From Lachnospiraceae bacterium (lineage in GTDB: Bacteria > Bacillota > Clostridia > Lachnospirales > Lachnospiraceae), in contig CABJBM010000019.1 in NCBI GenBank assembly GCA_902363835.1, positions 62,001 to 126,000 on the forward strand: a stretch of DNA of 64,000 bases, written 5' to 3'. The notes beneath the pieces are model-generated. The model was not told where the DNA came from and did no database searches. It saw only the letters and a list, made by a program, of their open reading frames with translations. Shown piece after piece: positions 16,636 through 25,015 of the stretch; position 1 is the stretch's first letter; every line of letters starts with the position of its first letter. Made by a program: the position numbers and the translations under genes.

Positions 16636-18135
16636 ATGCTGGAAAAACTTGATTTATTGAAAAAGATAGACAAAGAAACCTATAAAAACACAATGAAGGA
16701 TCAGACGGAAAGGCTGGGCCTTTTGCAAAGAAAATGCAAGGATGAAGGAATTCCTGTTATGATCGTGTTCGAGGGCATGGGAGCGTCAGGAAAAAGCACC
16801 CAGATCAACCGCCTGATTCAGGCTCTGGACCCCAGGGGCTTTGATGTATATGCCAATGATAAATCAACGGAAGAAGAGCGGATGCGCCCGTTTTTATGGC
16901 GCTTCTGGACCAAACTTCCGGCCCAGGGAAGAATCGCCCTCTTTGACAGAAGCTGGTACCGGCAGGTGACCATGGAACGGTTTGATGGAAAGATTCCGGA
17001 AACGGCCCTGTCTGAGGCCTTCCATGATATTCAGAGCTTTGAACGGCAGCTGACCGATGACGGTATGGTCATTATAAAGCTGTTTCTCTATATTTCCAGG
17101 GAGGAACAAAAGAAGCGGTTTAACAGGCTTGAAAGCTCCAGGGAAACACAATGGCGGGTGACAAAGGAAGACTGGCGCAGGAATAAAGCCTATGGCCGTT
17201 ATTTGGGAATCTGCGAGGAAATGCTTGAAAAGACTGATATGGATTACGCACCATGGACCATTATCGAAGCCACTGACAGGGATTTTGCCTCTGCCAAGAT
17301 CATGACCCATGTGGCAGACTGCCTGGAGGATGCCTTAAGACAGCGGGAGCTTAGGGGAGAGAGAAAAGAAAAAGAAGTGCCGGTCCGTTCCGAAAAATAC
17401 CAAAACCGGGTCTTATCCGGCGTGGATCTGACAAAGACTGTGTCAAAGGAAGATTACAAGAAGGAGATGGAACGGCTTAAGGAAAAGCTGGAATTCCTTC
17501 ACAGCCAGATATACCGTTTAAGGATCCCCGTGGTCTTAGGCTTTGAAGGTTGGGATGCAGCAGGAAAGGGCGGGGCAATCAGGCGCCTTACCAGCCATTT
17601 GGATCCCAGGGGATATAAGGTTTACCCCACCTCGGCCCCAAATGATCTGGAACGGGTCCACCACTACCTGTGGCGTTTCTGGAATCATGTGCCAAAAGCA
17701 GGCCATATCGCCATTTTTGACCGGACCTGGTACGGCAGGGTTTTAGTGGAGCGGATCGAGGGCTTTTGCACTGAGGCCCAGTGGAAGCAGGCTTACCAGG
17801 AAATCAATGAAATGGAAAACCACATGGCAAATGCCGGGGCCGTTGTCATTAAATTCTGGCTCCATATTGATAAGGATGAACAAGAAAAACGCTTTAAGGA
17901 GCGTGAGGAGAATCCAGCCAAACAGTGGAAGATCACAGAGGAAGACTGGCGAAACCGGGAGAAATGGGATCAGTATGAATCAGCGGTCAATGAGATGCTG
18001 GTGCGCACTTCCACAACCTATGCTCCCTGGGTGGTAGTAGAAGGTAACTGCAAGTATTACGCCAGGATCAAGGTATTAAAAACCGTTGTGGAAGCCCTGG
18101 AGGAAAAGATAAAAGAAAAAAATAAAAATCCGTGA
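16636..18135 (+). CDS. pap: Polyphosphate:AMP phosphotransferase (two-domain PPK2)
   Basis: 499 residues made of two PPK2 domains (about 1-240 and 265-495). Each has a Walker A-like loop (FEGMGASGKST in the first, FEGWDAAGKGG in the second), a Walker B-like DRSWY/DRTWY motif, and the RFWTKLP/RFWNHVP lid segment. Two-domain PPK2 proteins (class II) phosphorylate AMP to ADP using inorganic polyphosphate; in studied members the two domains are not equally active. It probably serves energy or nucleotide recovery in the cytoplasm. The start has AAGGAGGGATGGTTT upstream. The link to the upstream reductase is positional only. Confidence 0.9.
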   Translation: MLEKLDLLKKIDKETYKNTMKDQTERLGLLQRKCKDEGIPVMIVFEGMGASGKSTQINRLIQALDPRGFDVYANDKSTEEERMRPFLWRFWTKLPAQGRIALFDRSWYRQVTMERFDGKIPETALSEAFHDIQSFERQLTDDGMVIIKLFLYISREEQKKRFNRLESSRETQWRVTKEDWRRNKAYGRYLGICEEMLEKTDMDYAPWTIIEATDRDFASAKIMTHVADCLEDALRQRELRGERKEKEVPVRSEKYQNRVLSGVDLTKTVSKEDYKKEMERLKEKLEFLHSQIYRLRIPVVLGFEGWDAAGKGGAIRRLTSHLDPRGYKVYPTSAPNDLERVHHYLWRFWNHVPKAGHIAIFDRTWYGRVLVERIEGFCTEAQWKQAYQEINEMENHMANAGAVVIKFWLHIDKDEQEKRFKEREENPAKQWKITEEDWRNREKWDQYESAVNEMLVRTSTTYAPWVVVEGNCKYYARIKVLKTVVEALEEKIKEKNKNP

Positions 18136-18177
18136 CCGCTTGTTTTTTCGCTCTTTTTCGTGTAAAGTAGAAAACGC

Positions 18178-18295
18178 CGGCGGGAAAGAGAAACCCCTTT
18201 CAGGGATACCATTATGCCCTGAAAACCGGGCGGAAAGAGGAAACCCCTTCCAGGGATACCGCTATGCCCTGAAAGGCGGGCAGGAAAGAGGAAAC
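18178..18295. repeat. 50-bp tandem repeat (2 full copies plus a partial third)
   Basis: The block GGAAAGAG(G)AAACCCCTT(T/C) CAGGGATACC ... ATGCCCTGAAA recurs with registers at 18191, 18241 and, as the G-rich part only, at 18292 (periods 50 and 51). Each full copy contains an inverted repeat (CAGGG ... CCCTG with flanking T/A pairs). The period is not a multiple of three, so the repeats would shift frame and are not coding. The third copy supplies the GAGG used as ribosome-binding site for the gene at 18299. Confidence 0.75.
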
Positions 18296-18298
18296 GGT

Positions 18299-19555
18299 AT
18301 GAATACGGTTTTAATCGTGGGCGGTGGCGCTGCAGGGATGCTGGCTGGAATAGCAGCAGCCATGAAGGGCAGTACCGTCCACATTTTTGAGAAAAATGAA
18401 AAACTTGGAAAAAAGGTCTATATCACCGGCAAAGGGCGCTGCAACGTGACCAATGCCTGTGATGTTGAAGAGCTGTTTGGAAGTGTAGTGACAAATGCCA
18501 AATTCCTTTACAGCAGCTTTTATGGCTTTACCAATTTTGATATGATGGACCTTTTGGAAGAGCTTGGCTGTTCTTTAAAGACAGAGCGGGGGAACCGGGT
18601 GTTTCCGGCCTCGGATAAGTCTTCGGACGTAATAAAGGCTCTTACAAACAGGCTTTTGGAGCTTGGAGTCTCCATCCATTACCGTACCCAGGTGGAGAAG
18701 CTTTTGACCCGGGAGGGAATCCTCTGCGGTCTGGTTTTAAAAGAGGGCGGAAAAAAGACAAAGGTCCATGGGGATGCTGTGATTGTAGCCTGCGGCGGCT
18801 TGTCCTATCAGGCCACCGGCTCCACTGGGGATGGCTATGAGATGGCAAAGGAAGCCGGCCACAGTGTTACCTCCCTTTCCCCTGCACTGGTTCCCTTTAT
18901 AGTGGAGGAGCCGGTGGTAAAGGAGCTGCAGGGCTTATCCCTCCGCAATGTGGAGGCCACGGTTTTAAAAGGGAAAAAGGTGGTTTATAAGGAGTTCGGG
19001 GAAATGCTGTTCACCCATTACGGAGTCAGCGGCCCGGTTCTTTTAAGCGCCAGCAGCTATGCGGCAAAAGAGTTAAAGAAAGGGCCGCTGACCCTTTCCA
19101 TTGATTTAAAGCCGGCTCTTTCTGAGGAACAGCTTGATGCCAGGATCCTGAGGGATTTTGAAGAGGCAGTTAACAAGCAGTTTAAAAATTCCCTGGATTA
19201 TTTATATCCTTCCAAGCTGGTTCCGGTTATGGTGGATGTAAGCGGGATTTCACCGGAAAAAAGAGTCAATGAAATCACCAGAGAGGAACGCCAGAGGCTG
19301 GTCCATGGGACCAAGGACTTTTGCCTGACCCTTACAGGACTTCGTGGCTACAATGAGGCCATCATCACCCAGGGAGGCGTTTCCACAAAAGAAGTAAACC
19401 CTTCCACCCTAGAATCCAAGCTTCTTCCCGGCCTTTATTTTGCAGGGGAAGTGCTGGATCTTGATGCGGTAACAGGAGGCTTTAATTTACAGATCGCCTG
19501 GTCTACCGGATGGGCGGCCGGAAGTGCTGCCGGAGAGGAGAAATTCAAAGGATGA
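18299..19555 (+). CDS. HI0933/YhiN-type FAD-dependent oxidoreductase
   Basis: 418 residues from the start at 18299, chosen because NTVLIVGGGAAGM, the Rossmann FAD-binding motif, begins there and GAGG is seven bases upstream. The longer in-frame reading from 18140 runs through non-coding tandem repeats. Further family marks are GKKVYITGKGRCNVTN, the central GGLSYQATGSTGDGY, and C-terminal GGVSTKEV and AGEVLDLDAVTGGFN. The family is a conserved flavoprotein of uncertain role, often annotated aminoacetone oxidase or BaiN-like. Its stop overlaps the cmk start (ATGA), giving a coupled operon with cmk, ispH and rpsA. Confidence 0.9.
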   Translation: MNTVLIVGGGAAGMLAGIAAAMKGSTVHIFEKNEKLGKKVYITGKGRCNVTNACDVEELFGSVVTNAKFLYSSFYGFTNFDMMDLLEELGCSLKTERGNRVFPASDKSSDVIKALTNRLLELGVSIHYRTQVEKLLTREGILCGLVLKEGGKKTKVHGDAVIVACGGLSYQATGSTGDGYEMAKEAGHSVTSLSPALVPFIVEEPVVKELQGLSLRNVEATVLKGKKVVYKEFGEMLFTHYGVSGPVLLSASSYAAKELKKGPLTLSIDLKPALSEEQLDARILRDFEEAVNKQFKNSLDYLYPSKLVPVMVDVSGISPEKRVNEITREERQRLVHGTKDFCLTLTGLRGYNEAIITQGGVSTKEVNPSTLESKLLPGLYFAGEVLDLDAVTGGFNLQIAWSTGWAAGSAAGEEKFKG

Positions 19556-20247
19556 AAAAAGTTTATAATATAGCTGTGGATGGACCGGCAGGAGCTGGAA
19601 AGAGCACCATTGCCAGGTCTGTTGCAGAAAAGCTTAACTTTGTTTATGTGGACACAGGAGCCATGTACCGTGCCATGGCCCTGCATTTTTTAAGAAACGG
19701 GATACCAGCAGATGATGAGGCGGCCATTTCCCGGTTAACCGGAGAGGTGGATGTGACCATTTCCTACGAAAACGGGATGCAGCAGGTGATTTTAAACGGA
19801 GAGAACGTTTCAGGACTTATCCGCAGCTCAGAGGTCAGTGCCATGGCTTCTGCTGCTTCCGTTTACATGCCGGTCAGGGAAAAGCTGGTGGAGCTTCAAA
19901 AAAATCTGGCTTTAAAGGAAAATGTCATCATGGATGGACGGGACATCGGAACCTGCGTCCTTCCGGACGCGGATCTTAAAATATACTTAACGGCCAGCAG
20001 CCGGGTCCGGGCTCAAAGGCGGTATGAGGAGCTTACGGCAAAGGGAGAGGACTGGAATCTGGAAGATATTGAAAAAGATATCATTGAACGGGATAACCGG
20101 GATATGAATCGGGAAAATTCCCCTCTGAAACAGGCAGAGGATGCCATTCTTCTGGATTCTTCCTCCATGACCATTCCTGAAGTCGTGGACCGGATCCTGG
20201 AGCTGTTTCATGAAAAGAAGATGGAAGGAGGCAGCCTATGGAAGTGA
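19552..20247 (+). CDS. cmk: Cytidylate kinase
   Basis: 231 residues from 19552; this start overlaps the previous stop as ATGA and has GGAGAGGAG upstream. The longer frame from 19510 is within the preceding gene. P-loop GPAGAGKST at about 11-19; DTGAMYR binds CMP; DGRDIGT and the lid RRYEELTAKG are family signatures. It phosphorylates CMP and dCMP to the diphosphates (EC 2.7.4.25). Overlaps the ispH start by 10 bp. Confidence 0.95.
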   Translation: MKKVYNIAVDGPAGAGKSTIARSVAEKLNFVYVDTGAMYRAMALHFLRNGIPADDEAAISRLTGEVDVTISYENGMQQVILNGENVSGLIRSSEVSAMASAASVYMPVREKLVELQKNLALKENVIMDGRDIGTCVLPDADLKIYLTASSRVRAQRRYEELTAKGEDWNLEDIEKDIIERDNRDMNRENSPLKQAEDAILLDSSSMTIPEVVDRILELFHEKKMEGGSLWK

Positions 20248-21089
20248 TCGTTGCAAAATCCGCCGGGTTCTGTTTTGGAGTAAAGCGGGCAGTGGAACAG
20301 GTTTATGAACAATTGAAAAGAGAGGACAAGCCTATTTACACCTATGGTCCCATCATTCATAACGAGGAAGTGGTCCGTGATTTAGAGGAAAAGGGAGTAA
20401 AGGTCATCCGCTCGGAAGAAGAGCTTGAAAAAGTCAGGGATGCGGTGGTTGTCATAAGATCCCATGGAGTGGGGAAACACATTTATGAGATCATGGAAAG
20501 AAACGGGATCGAAATTGTAGATGCCACCTGTCCTTATGTGAAGAAGATTCACAGAATTGCCCAGGAGCAGAATCAGGCCGGAAGACGGCTGATCATCATC
20601 GGTAATGAATCCCATCCCGAGGTAGAAGGTATTAAAGGCTGGGGAAATGAGAATACTTTAGTGGTGGAAACACCCGAACAAGTGGAAAGTCTGCCTCTAT
20701 CTGAAGGGGAAAAGCTGTGTATTGTATCACAGACGACATTTAATTACAATAAATTTCAAGATTTAGTTGAAAAAATTTCGGAAACGCGGTATGATATACT
20801 TGTTTTAAATACGATTTGCAATGCAACACAGGAAAGACAGGTGGAAGCAAAGCGGATAGCTTCAGAAGTGGATGCCATGATTGTCATTGGCGGAAAGAGC
20901 AGTTCTAATACCCAGAAGCTGTACGACATATGCCGAAGGGAATGTAAGAATACTTACTATATCCAGACACTAGGTGATTTAGATCCTGATTGTGGAAATT
21001 CTGTGCGCAGCGTAGGTATTACAGCCGGGGCTTCAACCCCGAATTATATTATCGAGGAGGTTCATACTAATGTCAGAGTTAAGTTTTGA
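20238..21089 (+). CDS. ispH: 4-hydroxy-3-methylbut-2-enyl diphosphate reductase
   Basis: 283 residues. Last step of the MEP isoprenoid pathway: HMBPP to IPP and DMAPP (EC 1.17.7.4), a [4Fe-4S] enzyme. The three cluster Cys are in KSAGFCFGVKRAV, VDATCPYVKKIH and TICNATQERQ; SHPEVEGIKGW carries a substrate His. Start has AAGGAGG. The 3' end overlaps the S1-protein start by 20 bp in a different frame. In many clostridia IspH and S1 are one fused protein, so this arrangement is the split form, still translationally linked. Confidence 0.95.
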   Translation: MEVIVAKSAGFCFGVKRAVEQVYEQLKREDKPIYTYGPIIHNEEVVRDLEEKGVKVIRSEEELEKVRDAVVVIRSHGVGKHIYEIMERNGIEIVDATCPYVKKIHRIAQEQNQAGRRLIIIGNESHPEVEGIKGWGNENTLVVETPEQVESLPLSEGEKLCIVSQTTFNYNKFQDLVEKISETRYDILVLNTICNATQERQVEAKRIASEVDAMIVIGGKSSSNTQKLYDICRRECKNTYYIQTLGDLDPDCGNSVRSVGITAGASTPNYIIEEVHTNVRVKF

Positions 21090-22170
21090 ACAAATGTTAG
21101 AAGAATCATTGAAAACTATACGTACAGGAGAGATCGTCACTGGTAAAGTCATCGACGTAAAGGAAGATGAAATCGTCTTGAATATAGGTTACAAGTCCGA
21201 CGGCATCATTCCGCGTAGTGAGTACACGGATAACCAGAATTTAGATCTTACAACCGCTGTACAGGTTGGAGAAGAGATGGAGGCCAAAGTCATCAAGGTA
21301 AATGATGGGGAAGGCCAGGTTGCCCTTTCTTACAAGAGACTGGCAGCAGACAGAGGCAATAAGAGATTGGAAGAAGCATTTGAAAACCACGAGGTACTTA
21401 CTGCAAAAGTTGCGCAGGTACTTGACGGTGGTTTAAGTGTGGTTGTAGAGGGCGCAAGAGTCTTTATTCCTGCAAGTCTGGTATCCGATACTTATGAGAA
21501 GGATTTATCCAGGTATGCAGATAAGGAAATTGAGTTCATCATTACCGAATTCAATCCAAAGAGAAGAAGAATCATCGGTGACAGAAAGCAGCTCATGGTT
21601 GCTAAGAGAGCCGAGTTGCAGAAGGAATTATTTGATAGAATCCATACGGGTGATGTTGTAGAAGGTACCATCAAGAATGTGACCGATTTTGGCGCATTCA
21701 TTGATCTTGGCGGTGCTGATGGCCTGCTTCATATTTCTGAGATGAGCTGGGGCAGAGTAGAGAGCCCGAAGAAGGCGTTTAAGGCCGGAGAGAAAATCGA
21801 GGTTCTGGTTAAAGACATTAACGGCGATAAGATCGCCCTTAGCTTAAAGTTCCCGGAGACAAATCCCTGGAAAGACGCTTCTTCAAAATATGCAGTAGGT
21901 AATGTGGTAAACGGAAGAGTTGCACGTATGACGGATTTCGGCGCGTTTGTTGAGCTGGAACCAGGTGTGGATGCACTGCTTCACGTATCCCAGATTTCCA
22001 AGGAGCATGTTGATAAGCCTGCAGATGTTCTGGCAATCGGCCAGGAGATCGAAGCCAGAGTCGTTGATTTTAACGAAGGTGACAAGAAGATCAGCTTGAG
22101 CATCAAGGCACTTCAGTCACAGGATGAGGCTTTAACAGAGGATGCACCGGTATATTCTGACGAAGTTTAA
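21070..22170 (+). CDS. rpsA: Ribosomal protein S1-like RNA-binding protein (four S1 motifs)
   Basis: 366 residues with four S1 OB-fold domains: about 15-85, 102-168, 188-256 and 273-342. The last two are the most canonical (VTDFGAFIDLGGADGLLHIS and MTDFGAFVELEPG regions). Shorter than the six-domain Gram-negative S1, as expected in Firmicutes. It probably assists mRNA binding by the 30S subunit. GAGGAGG (21054-21060) lies nine bases before the ATG, inside the ispH reading frame. Acidic tail after residue 345. Confidence 0.92.
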   Translation: MSELSFEQMLEESLKTIRTGEIVTGKVIDVKEDEIVLNIGYKSDGIIPRSEYTDNQNLDLTTAVQVGEEMEAKVIKVNDGEGQVALSYKRLAADRGNKRLEEAFENHEVLTAKVAQVLDGGLSVVVEGARVFIPASLVSDTYEKDLSRYADKEIEFIITEFNPKRRRIIGDRKQLMVAKRAELQKELFDRIHTGDVVEGTIKNVTDFGAFIDLGGADGLLHISEMSWGRVESPKKAFKAGEKIEVLVKDINGDKIALSLKFPETNPWKDASSKYAVGNVVNGRVARMTDFGAFVELEPGVDALLHVSQISKEHVDKPADVLAIGQEIEARVVDFNEGDKKISLSIKALQSQDEALTEDAPVYSDEV

Positions 22171-22265
22171 GCATAATAGATAATAGATCGAACAGTTGAG
22201 GAAGTGGAGAGATCCGCTTCCTTTTTATGATGTAGAAAAGCCTGAAGAAAGAAGAGAGGGACAAT

Positions 22266-24326
22266 ATGAAAAACAGGATCAATTTCTGTCTGGCAGCCAT
22301 TGTAATGCTGTCTTTTCTCATATCCGGATGCGGGAAGAGCAAAGAGGCACAGCCGGAGCAGACGGCAGCCCAGCCTGCTAACGTTACGGGAGAAGCGGAA
22401 AGCGCACCAGGGGAAACACCGGATGGAGTGGGGCTGGAGGATGATTACTATGAATATGTGAACCAGAATCTCCTGGCTCAGGTGGAGATACCAAAGGATT
22501 CCAGCAGCTGGAGCTATTTTTATAAGCTGGACAAGGATTCCTACCAGGTTTTAAATCAGGTGCTGAATGAGACGGTAAATAACCGGAAAGAGTGGGCGCC
22601 TGGTTCCCTGCAACAAAAAATTTCGGATCTGTATTTAACGGCAATGGACATGGAAGGCCGGAGAAATGCAGGCTTTGGACAGCTGGAGCCATATCTTGAT
22701 GAGATAAGAAATGCTTCCGGTATCAATGACTATTTAAAGAGCGTCGGACATGCCTACAGGGATTTGGGGGTGGGCAGCATTATTACCTTGCAGTGGATGG
22801 AGGATATGAGCGATTCCAGCCGGTATGCCCTGTATGTAGATGGGGCGGACTTAGGCCCTGGGAAGGAGACTCTGGAGGATAAAACCCAGGAGGCGCTCAT
22901 GGACCAGTACAAGGCCTATATTGGAAGGACTCTGGAATATACGGGGCAGAGTCATGAGGAAGCGGAAAAGGCAGCAGCCCAAATCCTGGCGCTCCAAAAG
23001 GATCTGGCTGAAAGCGCCCTTTCCTTAAGCCAGCAGAATGATCCTGGTATCATATACAATCCCTATTCCGTGGCAGGGTTAAAGCTTTTGCTTCCGGAAG
23101 GGGCTGTGGACTCCGTTCTTTCGTCAGCAGGGCTGGCAGATGTTGATACCTTAGTGGTGACCCAAAAGGCGCAGATGGAAAAAATCAGCCGGTATCTGAC
23201 AGAGGATCATCTCCCTGTTCTGAAGAATTATTCCATATTCAGCCTGGTAAATGATTTTGCACCTTATCTTACCCCTGAGATCAGGAATAACTATCTGGAT
23301 TGGAATAATGTGCAGAGCGGCGTTAAGGAGAGAAAGACTGACGAGAAAATAGCCAGTGAAATGACCCAGAACATGCTTGGGTTTGAATTCGGAAAGCTCT
23401 ATGTGGAAAAAAGTTTTTCCCATGAAGATAAGGCTGCCATTGAAGAGATGGCCCGCCAGATTCTTGAGGCTTATAAAAAGCAGATCATGGCCCTTGACTG
23501 GATGGGGGAAGAGACAAAGGCGGCTGCCCTTAAAAAACTGGACAGCATTACCCTTAAGATCGGATACCCGGACAAATGGCCTGATGATTATTCAAAGGCA
23601 TCTGTCACACCGGCTGAAAAAGGAGGAAACTTAATTGATAATGTTCTTTCCCTTATAAAGGCCAAAACAGATGTGAACAGGGAAAAGGTACAAAAGCCTG
23701 TGGATAAAACAGAATGGGCAATGACGCCCCAGACGGTCAATGCCTATTATAATCCCACAGGCAATGAAATCGTATTTCCGGCTGCTATTTTACAGGCTCC
23801 CTTCTATGACCCTGCCGCTGATCATGCCTCCAATCTGGGAGGGATCGGAACGGTCATTGCCCATGAGATCAGCCATGCTTTTGATTCCTCCGGCTCCCTT
23901 TATGATGAAAAGGGGAATTTCCATGTATGGTGGACCAATGAGGACAGGGCCAGGTTCAAAGCCCTGGCAGACCGGGTGGTAGCTTACTATGACGGACAGG
24001 AGGGTTATAAGGGCCGAATGGTAAATGGAGCCCAGACACTGAATGAGAACATTGCAGATCTTGGCTCCATGGCCTGCATCACTTCCATTGCAGGAGACGA
24101 TGTGGAAGGGTTAAGACAGGTCTTTAAGCAGTATGCCACCATCTGGGCCGCCAAATATACTCCGGAAACCATGATCAAAAGGCTGAACACTGATGTCCAT
24201 TCTCCGGCCAGGGTAAGGGTCAATGGGGTTCTCAGTTCCACCGATGCTTTTTATAAGGCTTATCCGGAAATAAAGGAGGGAGACGCCATGTACGCTGCTC
24301 CTGAAAAACGTGTGAAAATCTGGTAA
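22266..24326 (+). CDS. M13-family zinc metallopeptidase, lipoprotein
   Basis: 686 residues. Lipoprotein signal at the N-terminus: basic start, hydrophobic core, lipobox LISGC with Cys near residue 22, then a low-complexity Ala/Glu/Pro linker to about 55. The C-terminal third has the gluzincin site VIAHEISHAFD (HExxH) and NENIADLGSM (ENxxD third ligand), plus NAYYNPTGNEIVFPA, typical of neprilysin/PepO peptidases. It would cleave peptides at the outer face of the membrane. The C-terminus ends KRVKIW rather than the CxxW of classic M13 enzymes. Single-gene unit closed by the terminator at 24344. Confidence 0.92.
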   Translation: MKNRINFCLAAIVMLSFLISGCGKSKEAQPEQTAAQPANVTGEAESAPGETPDGVGLEDDYYEYVNQNLLAQVEIPKDSSSWSYFYKLDKDSYQVLNQVLNETVNNRKEWAPGSLQQKISDLYLTAMDMEGRRNAGFGQLEPYLDEIRNASGINDYLKSVGHAYRDLGVGSIITLQWMEDMSDSSRYALYVDGADLGPGKETLEDKTQEALMDQYKAYIGRTLEYTGQSHEEAEKAAAQILALQKDLAESALSLSQQNDPGIIYNPYSVAGLKLLLPEGAVDSVLSSAGLADVDTLVVTQKAQMEKISRYLTEDHLPVLKNYSIFSLVNDFAPYLTPEIRNNYLDWNNVQSGVKERKTDEKIASEMTQNMLGFEFGKLYVEKSFSHEDKAAIEEMARQILEAYKKQIMALDWMGEETKAAALKKLDSITLKIGYPDKWPDDYSKASVTPAEKGGNLIDNVLSLIKAKTDVNREKVQKPVDKTEWAMTPQTVNAYYNPTGNEIVFPAAILQAPFYDPAADHASNLGGIGTVIAHEISHAFDSSGSLYDEKGNFHVWWTNEDRARFKALADRVVAYYDGQEGYKGRMVNGAQTLNENIADLGSMACITSIAGDDVEGLRQVFKQYATIWAAKYTPETMIKRLNTDVHSPARVRVNGVLSSTDAFYKAYPEIKEGDAMYAAPEKRVKIW

Positions 24327-24343
24327 AACCATAAGAAAAAGCC

Positions 24344-24380
24344 ATGCCATGTCCGGAAGATTTCCGGCATGGCATATTTT
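24344..24380 (+). terminator. Rho-independent terminator after M13 peptidase
   Basis: ATGCCATGTCCGGAA (24344-24358) pairs with TTCCGGCATGGCAT (24362-24375) with one bulged base and a three-base loop; ATTTTT follows. Confidence 0.9.
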
Positions 24381-24413
24381 TATGATTATCGACAAAAAGA
24401 TTTCATAAAAATC

Positions 24414-24442
24414 TTGACAACAGACATTGGTTAGTGTATACT
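24414..24442 (+). promoter_or_regulatory. feo operon promoter
   Basis: TTGACA (24414-24419), 17-bp spacer, TATACT (24437-24442). A strong consensus promoter, with the dyad at 24429-24446 covering its -10 box. Confidence 0.8.
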
Positions 24443-24446
24443 AACC
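24429..24446. promoter_or_regulatory. Dyad GGTTAG-N6-CTAACC over the -10 box (site 1)
   Basis: GGTTAGTGTATACTAACC, arms of 7 bp (GGTTAGT/ACTAACC). It shares TTAG-N6-CTAA with sites at 24960 and 27959. Placement on the -10 box implies repression. The shape resembles DtxR/MntR/IdeR-type metal-dependent operators, but the cognate regulator is not proven. Confidence 0.6.
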
Positions 24447-24453
24447 TTTGAGT

Positions 24454-24472
24454 AATGGGAATGATTCTCATT
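24454..24472. promoter_or_regulatory. Fur-box-like operator
   Basis: AATGGGAATGATTCTCATT: 9-bp arms with one mismatch about a central base, matching the AATnATT-containing 19-bp Fur box pattern. It lies just downstream of the expected transcription start of the feo operon. Confidence 0.7.
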
Positions 24473-24495
24473 AATAAAAAGAAAGAAGATGATGG

Positions 24496-24711
24496 ATGAT
24501 GCCTTTGACAATGGTGAAAACAGGGGAACCTAATGTGATCCGTAAGGTAGGCGGCAAGGAAGAGACAAGACGTTTTTTAGAAAATCTGGGTTTTGTGTCC
24601 GGAGGAGTGGTAACTGTTGTTTCTGAAATGGGCGGAAATATGATTGTAAATGTAAAGGATTCCAGAGTGGCGATTGGGAAAGATATGGCCAATAAGATCC
24701 TGGTGGAATAG
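24496..24711 (+). CDS. feoA: FeoA-family SH3-like protein (first copy)
   Basis: 71 residues, a single FeoA domain: an SH3-like small beta-barrel with the RRFLENLGFVSGGVVTVVSE core. FeoA proteins bind or regulate the FeoB ferrous-iron permease. MM at the start leaves 24496 or 24499 as alternatives; the upstream region AGAAGATGATGG is only a weak ribosome-binding site. It starts about 50 nt after the promoter and heads feoA-feoA-feoB. Confidence 0.9.
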   Translation: MMPLTMVKTGEPNVIRKVGGKEETRRFLENLGFVSGGVVTVVSEMGGNMIVNVKDSRVAIGKDMANKILVE

Positions 24712-24726
24712 AGAAGGAGGCATACA

Positions 24727-24945
24727 ATGACATTAAAGGAAGTTCCATGTGGAAAAACAGTTAAGGTAACAAAGCTCACCGGGGAAGGCCCGGTTAAGAG
24801 ACGGATCATGGACATGGGGATCACAAAAGGTGTGGATGTTTTTGTGAGAAAAGTAGCTCCCCTTGGGGATCCGGTGGAGGTGACCGTAAGAGGATATGAA
24901 TTATCCTTACGGAAAGCGGATGCGGAAATGATTCTTGTAGAGTAA
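24727..24945 (+). CDS. feoA: FeoA-family protein (second copy)
   Basis: 72 residues, canonical FeoA: starts MTLKEVPCGKTVKV and has RRIMDMGITKGVDVFVRKVAPLGDP, the conserved core. It is closer to textbook FeoA than the first copy. GAAGGAGG precedes the ATG, 15 bp after the first copy. Tandem FeoA genes upstream of FeoB are common in clostridia; the two may form hetero-oligomers on FeoB (inference). Confidence 0.93.
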   Translation: MTLKEVPCGKTVKVTKLTGEGPVKRRIMDMGITKGVDVFVRKVAPLGDPVEVTVRGYELSLRKADAEMILVE

Positions 24946-24959
24946 TTTTTGCAAACGAG

Positions 24960-24973
24960 TTAGGTATGACTAA
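24960..24973. promoter_or_regulatory. TTAG-N6-CTAA dyad upstream of feoB (site 2)
   Basis: TTAGGTATGACTAA in the 70-bp gap between feoA2 and feoB. It shares the TTAG-N6-CTAA pattern of the operon promoter site and suggests an internal control point. Confidence 0.45.
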
Positions 24974-25015
24974 TATCGGATAAATTAGGTGCTGACAGGC
25001 AGAAAGAGGTAGAGT

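Noticed and set aside
18140..18298. N-terminal extension of the HI0933-type flavoprotein
   Set aside because: It is made of a 50-bp tandem repeat whose period breaks the frame; the FAD motif and ribosome-binding site support the start at 18299.
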